From NCBI GenBank assembly GCA_910592205.1, contig CAJVPJ010001073.1, positions 1 to 12,611 of the forward strand: a stretch of DNA of 12,611 nt. Direction: 5' to 3'. Positions 1 to 5,555 of this stretch are shown here, one piece after another. The position numbers were made by a program, and so were the translations under genes. Within the stretch, counting starts at the first letter, position 1, and every line of letters starts with the position of its first letter. Origin of the DNA: Paraglomus occultum (taxonomy: Eukaryota; Glomeromycota; Glomeromycetes; Paraglomerales; Paraglomeraceae). The notes below the pieces were generated by a model that had not been told where the DNA came from, searched no databases, and saw only the letters and a program-made list of their open reading frames with translations.

Positions 1-170
1 GCCATTAAAAATATATCTTGTTCGGATCTAGAGAGAGCTTGAAACGCCTCACGTAATTCAGCAAAATTTTCTCTCGCAATCTTTTTTGAACAACCACAAT
101 TGCAACCTATCTCCAAGAAACACATTGCTTTTTCATATTCAGTTGAACCGTTGTAATTATAATTTTCCAT
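1..170 (-). CDS. Partial Cys-rich orphan protein, N-terminal end only
   Basis: An open frame reads on the minus strand from an ATG at 170-168 to the window edge (56 codons, no stop), with an in-frame TAG a few codons upstream of the ATG. Visible features are a Tyr/Asn-rich start (MENYNYNGSTEYEK), a cysteine cluster C-N-C-G-C at residues 23-27, then a charged helical stretch with FAELREAFQALSRSEQDIF. A cysteine cluster followed by 'F..L...EQD.FL' resembles the zinc-binding N-terminal region of DDE-transposase-like proteins that are abundant in Rhizophagus; that is from memory of the family and is not proven. The DNA-cleaving part would lie beyond base 1. It could equally be an orphan host protein. 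Codon use is AT-rich like the surrounding genome. Confidence 0.5.
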   Translation of the reverse strand, partial: MENYNYNGSTEYEKAMCFLEIGCNCGCSKKIARENFAELREAFQALSRSEQDIFLM

Positions 171-189
171 ATACGGGTAATCCTATCGC

Positions 190-199
190 TATATATAAA
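190..199 (-). promoter_or_regulatory. Possible TATA element of the minus-strand Cys-rich gene
   Basis: On the minus strand the bases TTTATATATA lie about 20 bases upstream of the ATG at 170. The spacing to the start codon is short and the area is AT-rich, so this may be chance. Confidence 0.25.
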
Positions 200-545
200 T
201 TTTATCAATTATATGGTAAGAAGTTTATTTTTTCAATAATTTTATGTAGCCTCCAGCATGATTTCCCTTAATTTGTTTTGGTGGGCCCTTTATTCAGCAC
301 AGCTACGTGGACCGCTAGAGCTGTTTTTTGAGTCATATATTATTATATACAAGTGACAAAACTGAGAAGGGGGGTGTCTTTCGACAGGCTATGTCTAAGG
401 GAGAGAAGGGAAAATCTATTCTACCTAACTATAGAAAGCAAAAAGACAGAGCTACTCCTAGTGAGTGCTACTACCCAAACCAAATATATCCGTTCGTTCT
501 ACAGAAATAAAACGATCATTAGTATGGGGAGACTATACTGGTAAA
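200..545. other. Intergenic stretch, possibly the degraded 3' side of the LINE
   Basis: No convincing gene is seen. Short frames on both strands lack family features. Composition is mixed: the first part is AT-rich and 270-545 is more balanced, which may mean that the LINE remnant continues here on the minus strand past its ORF1 stop at 582. A minus-strand AATAAA lies near 286-291, but no poly(A) tract or target-site duplication could be picked out by eye. Confidence 0.35.
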
Positions 546-1925
546 ACCCATGGTCAGGGGAAAGGCCAGTAGGGGGGAGCATTATTTGTTTCTGCTCTTT
601 TTGGTGCTGCTTCGTTTCGAAGCTGGTGTGGGGGGAGTACGGGCTTTGGAGGGTGAGGGGGAAGGGGATCCCTGCCTGGAGAGGAGTTCTCTCATGGCCT
701 CAGGGGATCCTGAGAAGAGGGCCTCTTCATATCCATCATCATCCTCATCAGGGGGTAGTGGAGGGCCATATTGGGTGGGGGTGGGGCTGGTTATGATGGT
801 TGTCTCACCACCAGAGTGGGACACTGCCACAGTGGTGTAGGTAGACACCTGAGAGGAGATGGCGATAGGGGTGGTGGGGGGGGAGAGAGGGTATTATTTG
901 TGATGGGGGGGTTTGGGTGCCTGATGTGGAGGGTTGGGGGTCTTGTGTCTCGACTCCCTGCATCTCTGTGTCCCCTTTCACAGGGCCAGTTCCGCTGACC
1001 TCCGATTGGTTCTGCTTCTTCTTCTTTTTCCTCTTCTTTTTCTCTGCTTGCACCTCAGGGGTGGCAGAGGGATTGGCCATAGAGGATGTTGGGGGTTTGG
1101 GGGGTTTGTGTTACCCACAGACCTCGCTTTCTTCCGAGGACAGGAGGAAGAGTTGTGCCCAACAATTTTGCAAGTCAGGCAGGTTTTTGGCACTCAAGGC
1201 CACCAGGCAAGCACCTTTGTCCCGAGGACCTCAAAGATAGTGGGAGGGGTGGTGGTAGACTGGGGGTCTACTTCGATGATGAGATCCCATCAGCGAGTCA
1301 GCCAAGGCTTGCCAGGGATGCGGTGTGGGGCGATTTCTTTTACCTTGCCATACTGTTCCCAGTGGCGGTGCAGCACTTGCTCCAGGGTGACTGCAGAGGC
1401 GATAGGTACGTTTGCTAGTTTTACTAGCACAAAACGAGGCAAACTAGCAGAGGAGGGGATGGGGGGGAGGGCAAGATGGTTAGTCAACTCCAAGGGTTTA
1501 GCGAGGAGGTCAGTCTGTTCCTGTCCGGTCAAGACATCCACCTCCAGGATGTTCAGGTCATCCCGCCAATGGATTCCTAGGATTCCAGGTGGGAGAGCAC
1601 CAGCAATCTCTTCATGAGTTGCTAGGGTGGAGGACAGGTCAAAGAACACAGGGTATTTGCCTGATGGTGAAGGGGTTTTTATTTTAGGTGAGTATTTAGC
1701 GAGAGAAACTGAACACTCAGAGCAAGCGAACAGTTTTTTTTCAGTAGGAGCAGTCTTTGACTGCTCAACTACTTTGGCCCATGTTGGGGCAGAGCTAGAC
1801 ATGGTGGAAATGAAGTGTTAGGCACCTTTAGTTGTTTATTTAGCAGTTAGTAGGTTAGTAACTATGGAGACGGGTGTGTGGGATGGGATAAAGCGGTCAA
1901 AGGGGCCTGGAGTAGATGATTAGAT
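546..1925 (-). mobile_element. LINE-type non-LTR retrotransposon fragment (5' part with ORF1)
   Basis: A G+C-rich block stands out from the AT-rich flanks; the change is visible near 546 and near 1920. Read on the minus strand it holds about 120 bases of leader, then the ORF1-like region at 1802-582 with a zinc knuckle. No reverse transcriptase or endonuclease frame follows, so the ORF2 part is missing. LINEs usually lose their 5' end during integration, so keeping the 5' half while losing ORF2 points to later deletion or rearrangement. The boundaries are estimates from composition only. Confidence 0.65.
582..1802 (-). pseudogene. LINE ORF1 (gag-like, CCHC zinc knuckle), broken
   Basis: ORF1 proteins of non-LTR elements bind the element RNA. 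The minus-strand frame opens at ATG 1802 (MSSSAPTWAKVVEQ). It contains a stretch around 1420-1300 (RFVLVKLANVP, then HWEQYGKVKEI) resembling the RRM-like fold of many LINE ORF1 proteins. A CCHC knuckle (C-x2-C-x4-H-x4-C, CLTCKIVGHNSSSC) lies at 1181-1140. Two in-frame TGA stops interrupt it, at 1292-1290 and 1196-1194. Near 1085 the sensible frame shifts to one that carries a lysine-rich tract and Pro/Ser/Thr-rich sequence. Near 850 it returns to the first frame, which ends at the stop at 582-584. The element is therefore dead here. Calling it ORF1 rests on the knuckle, the basic and proline-rich tail and the G+C contrast. Confidence 0.7.
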
Positions 1926-2134
1926 ATTGTTGAATAAGGTTATATATTAATTTTTTATTTCGGTTTCTAGTACTTTGTATTAGTTTTATTAGCTAAAGGC
2001 TTGTTTACGCTAATATTTCATATTCATCTATAATGATAGATGTTATTTTTTATTGTACTATAAAGAATAGATATCATTTTTTATTATTCTAAAACATTAA
2101 ATATCATTTTAAATATTGGATAAAAAATCAAACC
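1926..2134. other. AT-rich spacer upstream of the HTH-like gene
   Basis: This spacer is strongly AT-rich with no coding signal. Its second half is a degenerate tandem repeat, listed separately. It separates the G+C-rich LINE fragment from the plus-strand gene and would hold that gene's promoter. Confidence 0.5.
2036..2120 (+). repeat. Three degenerate copies of a 30-31 bp AT-rich tandem repeat
   Basis: Copies begin with ATAGATGTTATTTTTT (2036), ATAGATATCATTTTTT (2067) and AAATATCATTTT (about 2099). The first step is 31 bases and the second 30. The third copy is the most divergent. The array ends just before the ATG at 2135. Such arrays can arise by replication slippage; no function is evident. 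Confidence 0.5.
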
Positions 2135-2161
2135 ATGAATACACCATTTCTAAAATAATAT

Positions 2162-2749
2162 TATCGCCGAAAATCTACATATCTAACTTCTGAGCAGATA
2201 GAAACAATTAGATCGCTCAAAGATAAGGTACCTAAGTATAGAATTATGAGAGATTTCCATATTAATGAACATCGAGTAGATGATATATTGGAAGACCAAC
2301 AACAAATAATACAAAGTACCATTTCCACTGAAATATTACCTATATCTATTGCAGAGCAGGCCCGTAGGGGCGAGTTACACTCATGGCTTAAAGAGCCTAC
2401 ACTAGCCTCATCAGACACGAAGTGTCCTGTTTTACAGACTCCATCCGAAAATTTTAATCGACTCAGAAGAGAGACTTTATATTCAGAATCTACTCCTCTC
2501 AATACAGAAATAAAGAAGAAAAGTTCCAAATCTCGGTCTAAATCTGTATTATGTAGACCCGAAGGGTCATTGCAAAGCAATAATAATGAGCTCCGCTCTC
2601 ACATATCTGATTCAATACCTACTAATAATTCTAATGAGACAGAAAAAATAAGTAGTGGGTATCTAGTCGCATTACGTGAAAAAGAAGCCAGAAGAGATGA
2701 GAAAAATAAAGCAAATATGACTCGCCTATTAGCTACTACTACTACATAG
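2162..2749 (+). CDS. Orphan protein with a possible helix-turn-helix N-terminus
   Basis: The frame is open from after a TAA at 2156-2158 to TAG at 2747-2749. The first internal ATG is at 2246, giving 167 aa, but the best-looking domain starts before it. From 2162 the protein reads a basic patch (YRRKSTYL), then TSEQIETIRSLKD, a turn and VPKYRIMRDFHINEHRVDDIL. This has the spacing of a helix-turn-helix like those of transposon proteins. An in-frame ATG at 2135 would include it but is cut off by the TAA. The rest is Ser/Lys/Glu-rich and probably disordered, with SIAEQ at about 2344-2358 and several short palindromes inside the coding sequence. The 3' end overlaps the convergent minus-strand ORF by 21 bases. 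I recognise the style from Rhizophagus repeat families but cannot name a function. Coordinates give the open frame, not a proven start. Confidence 0.5.
   Translation, partial: YRRKSTYLTSEQIETIRSLKDKVPKYRIMRDFHINEHRVDDILEDQQQIIQSTISTEILPISIAEQARRGELHSWLKEPTLASSDTKCPVLQTPSENFNRLRRETLYSESTPLNTEIKKKSSKSRSKSVLCRPEGSLQSNNNELRSHISDSIPTNNSNETEKISSGYLVALREKEARRDEKNKANMTRLLATTTT
2359..2383 (+). repeat. Double mini-hairpin, apparent in-frame insertion
   Basis: Two adjacent perfect hairpins: GCCC-GTAG-GGGC (2360-2371) and GAGT-TAC-ACTC (2372-2382). They split the motif SIAEQ from the following W, whereas in the coiled-coil gene at 5772-5790 the same bases TCTATTGCAGAGCA are followed by a single A and then TGGCT. 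The difference is 24 bases, eight codons, and keeps the frame. Confidence 0.6.
2414..2426 (+). repeat. Mini-hairpin GACAC-GAA-GTGTC
   Basis: A perfect 5-bp stem with a GAA loop inside the HTH-like CDS. It has the same build as GACCC-GAA-GGGTC at 2556-2568. On its own it could be chance. Confidence 0.4.
2556..2598 (+). repeat. Compound palindromic cassette, copy 1
   Basis: Three mini-hairpins follow one another: GACCC-GAA-GGGTC (2556-2568), ATTGC-AAA-GCAAT (2569-2581) and GAGC-TCC-GCTC (2588-2598). The bases TGCAAAGCAAT (2571-2581) recur in copy 2 at 3064-3074, on the same strand and between the same kinds of hairpin. The cassette lies inside the plus-strand HTH-like CDS and codes for LCRPEGSLQSNN and the residues after it. 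Confidence 0.55.
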
Positions 2750-2902
2750 ATCTATCTTTTCTTTATTTATGCTATCATCTCTGGAGGTGATATATTCAAG
2801 TAGCTTTCCATAACGCATTTGTAACTTTTCACAAATATCATTTATTTCAACTTTAGACTTGAGAGTAGTATATAGCGATTTTTCTAACTCCTCATAACTC
2901 AT
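2729..2902 (-). CDS. Small 57-aa orphan ORF, convergent with the HTH-like gene
   Basis: The frame runs from ATG at 2902-2900 to TAA at 2731-2729. The protein begins MSYEELEKSLYTTLKSKVEI and is Glu/Lys/Leu-rich throughout. It probably forms a helix or short coiled coil and ends in CSSSS. It has no cysteine motif, signal peptide or membrane segment. It lies 36 bases downstream of the retropepsin-like stop (2941-2939) on the same strand and in the same frame, so it may be the tail of that protein after nonsense mutations, or a separate ORF. Its last 21 bases overlap the end of the plus-strand HTH-like gene. I associate the sequence with a repeated Rhizophagus family, from memory; no function is known to me. 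Confidence 0.4.
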   Translation of the reverse strand: MSYEELEKSLYTTLKSKVEINDICEKLQMRYGKLLEYITSRDDSINKEKIDLCSSSS

Positions 2903-2938
2903 GCGTTTTTTTTAAAAGTCGAATTGTCAGAATCTGAG

Positions 2939-3556
2939 CTAAAAGCCCGCAGGAGCACACCACTTTTCGAACGGTATATTGTCATCCTCACTACCGTCTA
3001 TCTTCTGGGAAATTTGATCAGATACCAATGGCTTATGACCCTTTAGGGTCGCCCCTTCGGGCCTGCAAAGCAATGGGACTCCGTCCCTATCATTCTGAGA
3101 TGCGGTAGCGCAATTTACTTCGAGCTTATTCTTAACCTTATGCATGTTTATTGGAATAAAATACTCTTTACCATTACATACGAGCTTTAATTCTCGTTTC
3201 GACGCGAGCAAATCATAATCATATTTATCTAGGAGAGTATTTGGCAAAATTAGCATGGGTTTGGGATATTTGACTACCGCAAAATCGGAACATATAGTAC
3301 AACCTGGAATAAAGTCTACTGCTACATTTCGGGTAGTTCCAAGAGATTCTGTAGAAATAGTAACAATGCCTCTAAGATCATGTTTTTCTTTTGTATCAAT
3401 TACCAACTTTAATCGTTTAGCTATATCTTCAGACATAATTGGAAAATTTGCACCAGGATCTACAGTGGCCGCCGGGATTATTAATCGTTTGATCTTGCAT
3501 TTTGTAGTTACAACATCTGTAGCCGGATCTTTTCTCTGAACAAAATCAATTTCCAT
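2939..3556 (-). CDS. Retropepsin-like aspartic protease domain protein (fragment)
   Basis: The frame is open on the minus strand from after a TGA at 3589-3587 to TAG at 2941-2939; the first ATG is at 3556. It carries the features of a retroelement-type aspartic protease: strands leading to IIPAATVDPGANFPIMS, where D-P-G-A stands at the catalytic D-[ST]-G-A position, then LRGIVTISTESLG and FAVVKYPKPMLILPNTLLDKYDYDLL. The last block matches the position of the second hydrophobic-Gly-type segment only loosely. In retropepsins the Asp activates water and the next residue is Ser or Thr; Pro here suggests weak or no activity. The C-terminal part contains a palindromic cassette (3037-3087) and ends KWCAPAGF. 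The N-terminal side abuts an inverted zinc-knuckle piece, so this is probably the 3' part of a broken gag-protease-like gene. Membership of a Rhizophagus repeat family is inferred. Confidence 0.6.
   Translation of the reverse strand: MEIDFVQRKDPATDVVTTKCKIKRLIIPAATVDPGANFPIMSEDIAKRLKLVIDTKEKHDLRGIVTISTESLGTTRNVAVDFIPGCTICSDFAVVKYPKPMLILPNTLLDKYDYDLLASKRELKLVCNGKEYFIPINMHKVKNKLEVNCATASQNDRDGVPLLCRPEGATLKGHKPLVSDQISQKIDGSEDDNIPFEKWCAPAGF
3037..3087 (+). repeat. Compound palindromic cassette, copy 2
   Basis: Mini-hairpins follow one another: GACCC-TTTA-GGGTC (3037-3050), GCCC-CTTC-GGGC (3051-3062), the shared bases TGCAAAGCAAT (3064-3074), then GGGAC-TCC-GTCCC (3075-3087). The order of parts matches copy 1 at 2556-2598 on the same strand, although the surrounding CDS here is on the opposite strand. 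Translation through it on the minus strand gives RDGVPLLCRPEGATLKG with no stop. Confidence 0.6.
3101..3112 (+). repeat. Mini-hairpin TGCG-GTAG-CGCA
   Basis: A perfect 4-bp stem with a GTAG loop, the same loop as the hairpin at 2360-2371. It lies 14 bases beyond the copy 2 cassette. It is short enough to be chance. Confidence 0.3.
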
Positions 3557-3583
3557 AGGATCATCCAATGTCTCTTCGTCAGA

Positions 3584-4118
3584 TGCTCAAATTGCAACAG
3601 GACCGGGCATAATTCTTGCAAGTATACTCGTAAGAAAAGGTTTAAGAATAGATTCAAAAAAAGTGGTAATATCAATAAGGTTGTTGTGGATTCTGACTCT
3701 CGTTCAGATACAGACTCTTCTGATAACGATTCTTCAGATAATAACTCCGATTCTGAGAAAACTTTATCTGAATCTGAAGCTGATATCAATGTCAAAATCA
3801 CGCATTTAAAAAAAAGTAAAGAATAGTTCAGCGCGAGCAGACACATCTGTGCCAAAAAATAAGTCACCTTCCAATAAAAACAATTCGAATAAATCATCTT
3901 CTAAGAAGTCCAAATCACGCAAAATGAAAAAAGACGTATCTACTTCCAATAAATCACATACCCTTAAACAGAACATTCGTCAAATTTTATTGGACATGCT
4001 TGAAAAGGTTTTACTCCCGCACCAGTTGGAGAAACTTAAATCTGAAGATAAATATTTATCCATTCCGGATTTCATGAATCGCCGAGATCCGATCCCAGCA
4101 ATACCTGATTCAGAAGAT
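3584..4118 (+). pseudogene. Gag-like middle segment with degenerate zinc knuckle, inverted and frameshifted
   Basis: The plus strand reads a knuckle-like motif at 3584-3619 (CSNCNRTGHNSC, C-x2-C-x4-H-x2-C; two residues short of the usual H-x4-C). A basic run and a Ser/Asp-rich tract follow (about 3690-3780), then a TAG at 3824-3826. Sensible sequence continues in the next frame from an A8 run at 3808-3815: a Ser/Lys/Asn-rich tract, then ILLDMLEKVLLPHQLEKL and a Pro/Asp-rich end near 4118. Past that point the frame is the antisense of the minus-strand piece at 4110-4313. Both ends abut minus-strand pieces that look like the upstream and downstream parts of the same gag-protease-like gene. I therefore infer an inverted internal segment. 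The alternative is two unrelated nested fragments. Confidence 0.5.
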
Positions 4119-4313
4119 CTCCTTCTTGACCTGTCTAGATATAGCCTTATTTATTGACAACTTACTCATGTGATTAGCCGGTTCTTCATCAGAGTCGGCT
4201 TCTACTTTTTTTATCTGTGGTTTTGGAGGTAAATCGGGCTTGGGAACGGGAATAAATTCTGGAACTTCCCCGGTGATCCATTGTATAAAAGTTTTTCGCT
4301 GTGCGTGTGGGGT
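4110..4313 (-). pseudogene. N-terminal-side fragment of a gag/protease-like protein
   Basis: The minus-strand frame is open from after a TGA at 4316-4314 to a TGA at 4112-4110, with no good ATG at the start. It encodes QWITGEVPEF, a proline-rich run (IPVPKPDLPPKPQ), an acidic patch (EADSDEEP) and a basic end (ISRQVKKE). These are low-complexity features, but the Pro-rich and acidic blocks are hard to obtain by chance on the strand opposite a gene. The basic end stops exactly where the plus-strand zinc-knuckle segment's own sense ends, which supports an inversion junction near 4115-4120. Its 5' side merges into the promoter area of the gene at 4407. Confidence 0.45.
4284..4290 (+). promoter_or_regulatory. 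TATA-like element upstream of the 152-aa gene
   Basis: TATAAAA stands 117 bases upstream of the ATG at 4407, with the GTGAC-N5-GTCAC motif between them. It lies inside the minus-strand gene remnant, so its role as a promoter is inferred from position only. Confidence 0.35.
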
Positions 4314-4340
4314 TCACGTGATGATGACGTTTTTGAGACT

Positions 4341-4355
4341 GTGACATCATGTCAC
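4341..4355 (+). promoter_or_regulatory. Inverted motif GTGAC-N5-GTCAC, copy 1
   Basis: GTGAC-ATCAT-GTCAC forms a perfect inverted repeat (6-bp stem, 3-base loop when the inner A/T pair is counted). It starts 66 bases upstream of the ATG at 4407. The same ten bases with the same 5-base gap occur at 5485-5499, 71 bases upstream of the next gene's ATG. Spaced inverted half-sites suggest a dimeric DNA-binding protein; TGAC halves recall bZIP sites, which is inference. Confidence 0.55.
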
Positions 4356-4406
4356 GATCTTGATGGGTCGGTCGGTTATTATCCTTACCATGCCTCCCCT
4401 CTAAAC

Positions 4407-5102
4407 ATGTCGCTAAACCCCTTCAAGTTCGTTCACGACAAAGGTATTTGTTCTTTTTTCTTAATAATTTTTTCTAATCGATTTCACATCTATATATATA
4501 ATACATAGTGCAAAAAAAGAAACTTTGCAAACTTGCAAAAAATTGTGATACAGGTGGGTAGCAGTTAAATTATTTTTTGTTGATGTTATAAACCATTAAT
4601 TGGTATTTTGTGTTAGCTCCTGAGAAGCTCCCTACGATTCTTCAAAATCCGGATATTGTCACTCTTGTTCTCAAATATTTAAAAATCAAAGATACCGACG
4701 ACGAAATGCCCGCACTTTTGTTCGATTGGAATCAGGCCGGCTTCAACGACACCAACGTCCCAAATTGTCGTAACGGTGTCGCAGGACAGACCCAAGAGGC
4801 TATAATCGCACACATCCTTGCAAACGGAGCAACCGATTTTATGAATCTGAACATACTATTCATTTTTCGAAATGGTCAAGCAATTGGGGCTTGGCACAGG
4901 AATTTCTGTGTGGCTTTGCCTTGGTATGAGATAATTCTATATTTTATATTCTTTGACATCAGCTTAATCCATTACCCTTTCTTAAAGGGCGAAACATCAA
5001 GCTGGTGTTCCAGATATCTGTAACAACATCTTAAGACTTAATAAGATTACGGCAGACACAGCCAAAGTCGATATCGAGAATTTTTTAGGCATCTTGTTAT
5101 AA
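4407..5102 (+). CDS. Three-exon orphan protein, 152 aa
   Basis: Exons 4407-4443, 4617-4923 and 4988-5102 join in phase (459 bases, stop TAA at 5100-5102). Introns are 4444-4616 (GTATTT..TTAG, phase 1) and 4924-4987 (GTATGA..AAAG, phase 2). The protein starts MSLNPFKFVHDKAPEKLPTI. Its middle has LVLKYLKIKDTDDEMPALLF, a polar NGVAGQTQEAIIAHILANGA segment and FRNGQAIGAWHRN; exon 3 gives KHQAGVPDICNNILRL and the end IENFLGILL. I do not recognise a named domain; no signal peptide, membrane segment or cysteine motif is clear. The two intron phases keep one frame open across three exons, which is good evidence for a real gene. A GTAAGT just after the stop (about 5116) could be a 3'UTR intron start. 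A slip in the T6 run near 5080 would give a different C-terminus. Confidence 0.7.
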
Positions 5103-5484
5103 AGAAAAAAGAGGAGTAAGTATTTGTTTTGTTACCTTTTCTAAATCATTATGATTAATTTATCCCTTCAAACTGATACAAAAGAATATCCTGTCTCCTT
5201 CATTGTAGTTGTGCCAAAAATTGAATGAATTAATCCTCCTTGCAAGATTTTACGCTTCATGAGTACTTTGTGTCCAATATAATAACATTGTGTGCGTTTT
5301 GTGTACATGATGTGTGATTCTGATATATATGAAAAAATAAATTGCGCCGTTAGCATTTTCGTGTAAATGCACTTGGGCTCAAACTCGATATCTAGTATTA
5401 CTCGTCATCATGATTGCTTGCTTTTAAATCGACACCACGACCCAAGGCATTTTTATTTTTTTTTTCTTGGCCAAAGTGATCTGC
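5103..5484. other. Spacer between the two orphan genes
   Basis: AT-rich, no convincing gene. The frame of the downstream coiled-coil gene is open back to 5367, but that part (His/Phe/Tyr-rich) does not look like the protein's domain and probably is 5' flank. The first bases are the 3' flank of the 152-aa gene. Confidence 0.5.
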
Positions 5485-5502
5485 GTGACCAAAAGTCACG
5501 CA
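5482..5502 (+). promoter_or_regulatory. Inverted motif GTGAC-N5-GTCAC, copy 2, in an 8-bp stem
   Basis: TGCGTGAC and GTCACGCA are perfect reverse complements separated by CAAAA. The core GTGAC-CAAAA-GTCAC (5485-5499) has the same ten fixed bases and the same 5-base gap as the copy at 4341-4355. It begins 71 bases upstream of the ATG at 5556. It could be a dimer binding site or an RNA hairpin in a leader. Confidence 0.55.
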
Positions 5503-5548
5503 CTCATTATTTCTATGTATTCAAACTTTTGAACATATGTGCATTTTG

Positions 5549-5555
5549 TATAAAA
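5549..5555 (+). promoter_or_regulatory. TATA-like box directly abutting a start codon
   Basis: TATAAAA ends at the base before the ATG at 5556. A functional TATA box would place the transcription start downstream of this ATG, so either the box is not used or the start codon is. AT-rich flanks make chance matches common. Confidence 0.25.

Noticed and set aside
550-1821. Plus-strand open frames across the G+C-rich block (for example 934-1617)
   Set aside because: They are antisense to the LINE ORF1, which has a zinc knuckle and basic tail; the plus-strand products show only compositional Gly/Val/Arg bias.
2161-2580. 139-codon minus-strand open frame
   Set aside because: It is the antisense of the HTH-like gene, which has the better domain features and matches the SIAEQ motif in a second gene.
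3508-3897. 129-codon minus-strand open frame
   Set aside because: It is antisense to the zinc-knuckle and Ser/Asp-rich segment; its Ser/Glu/Leu content mirrors those codons.
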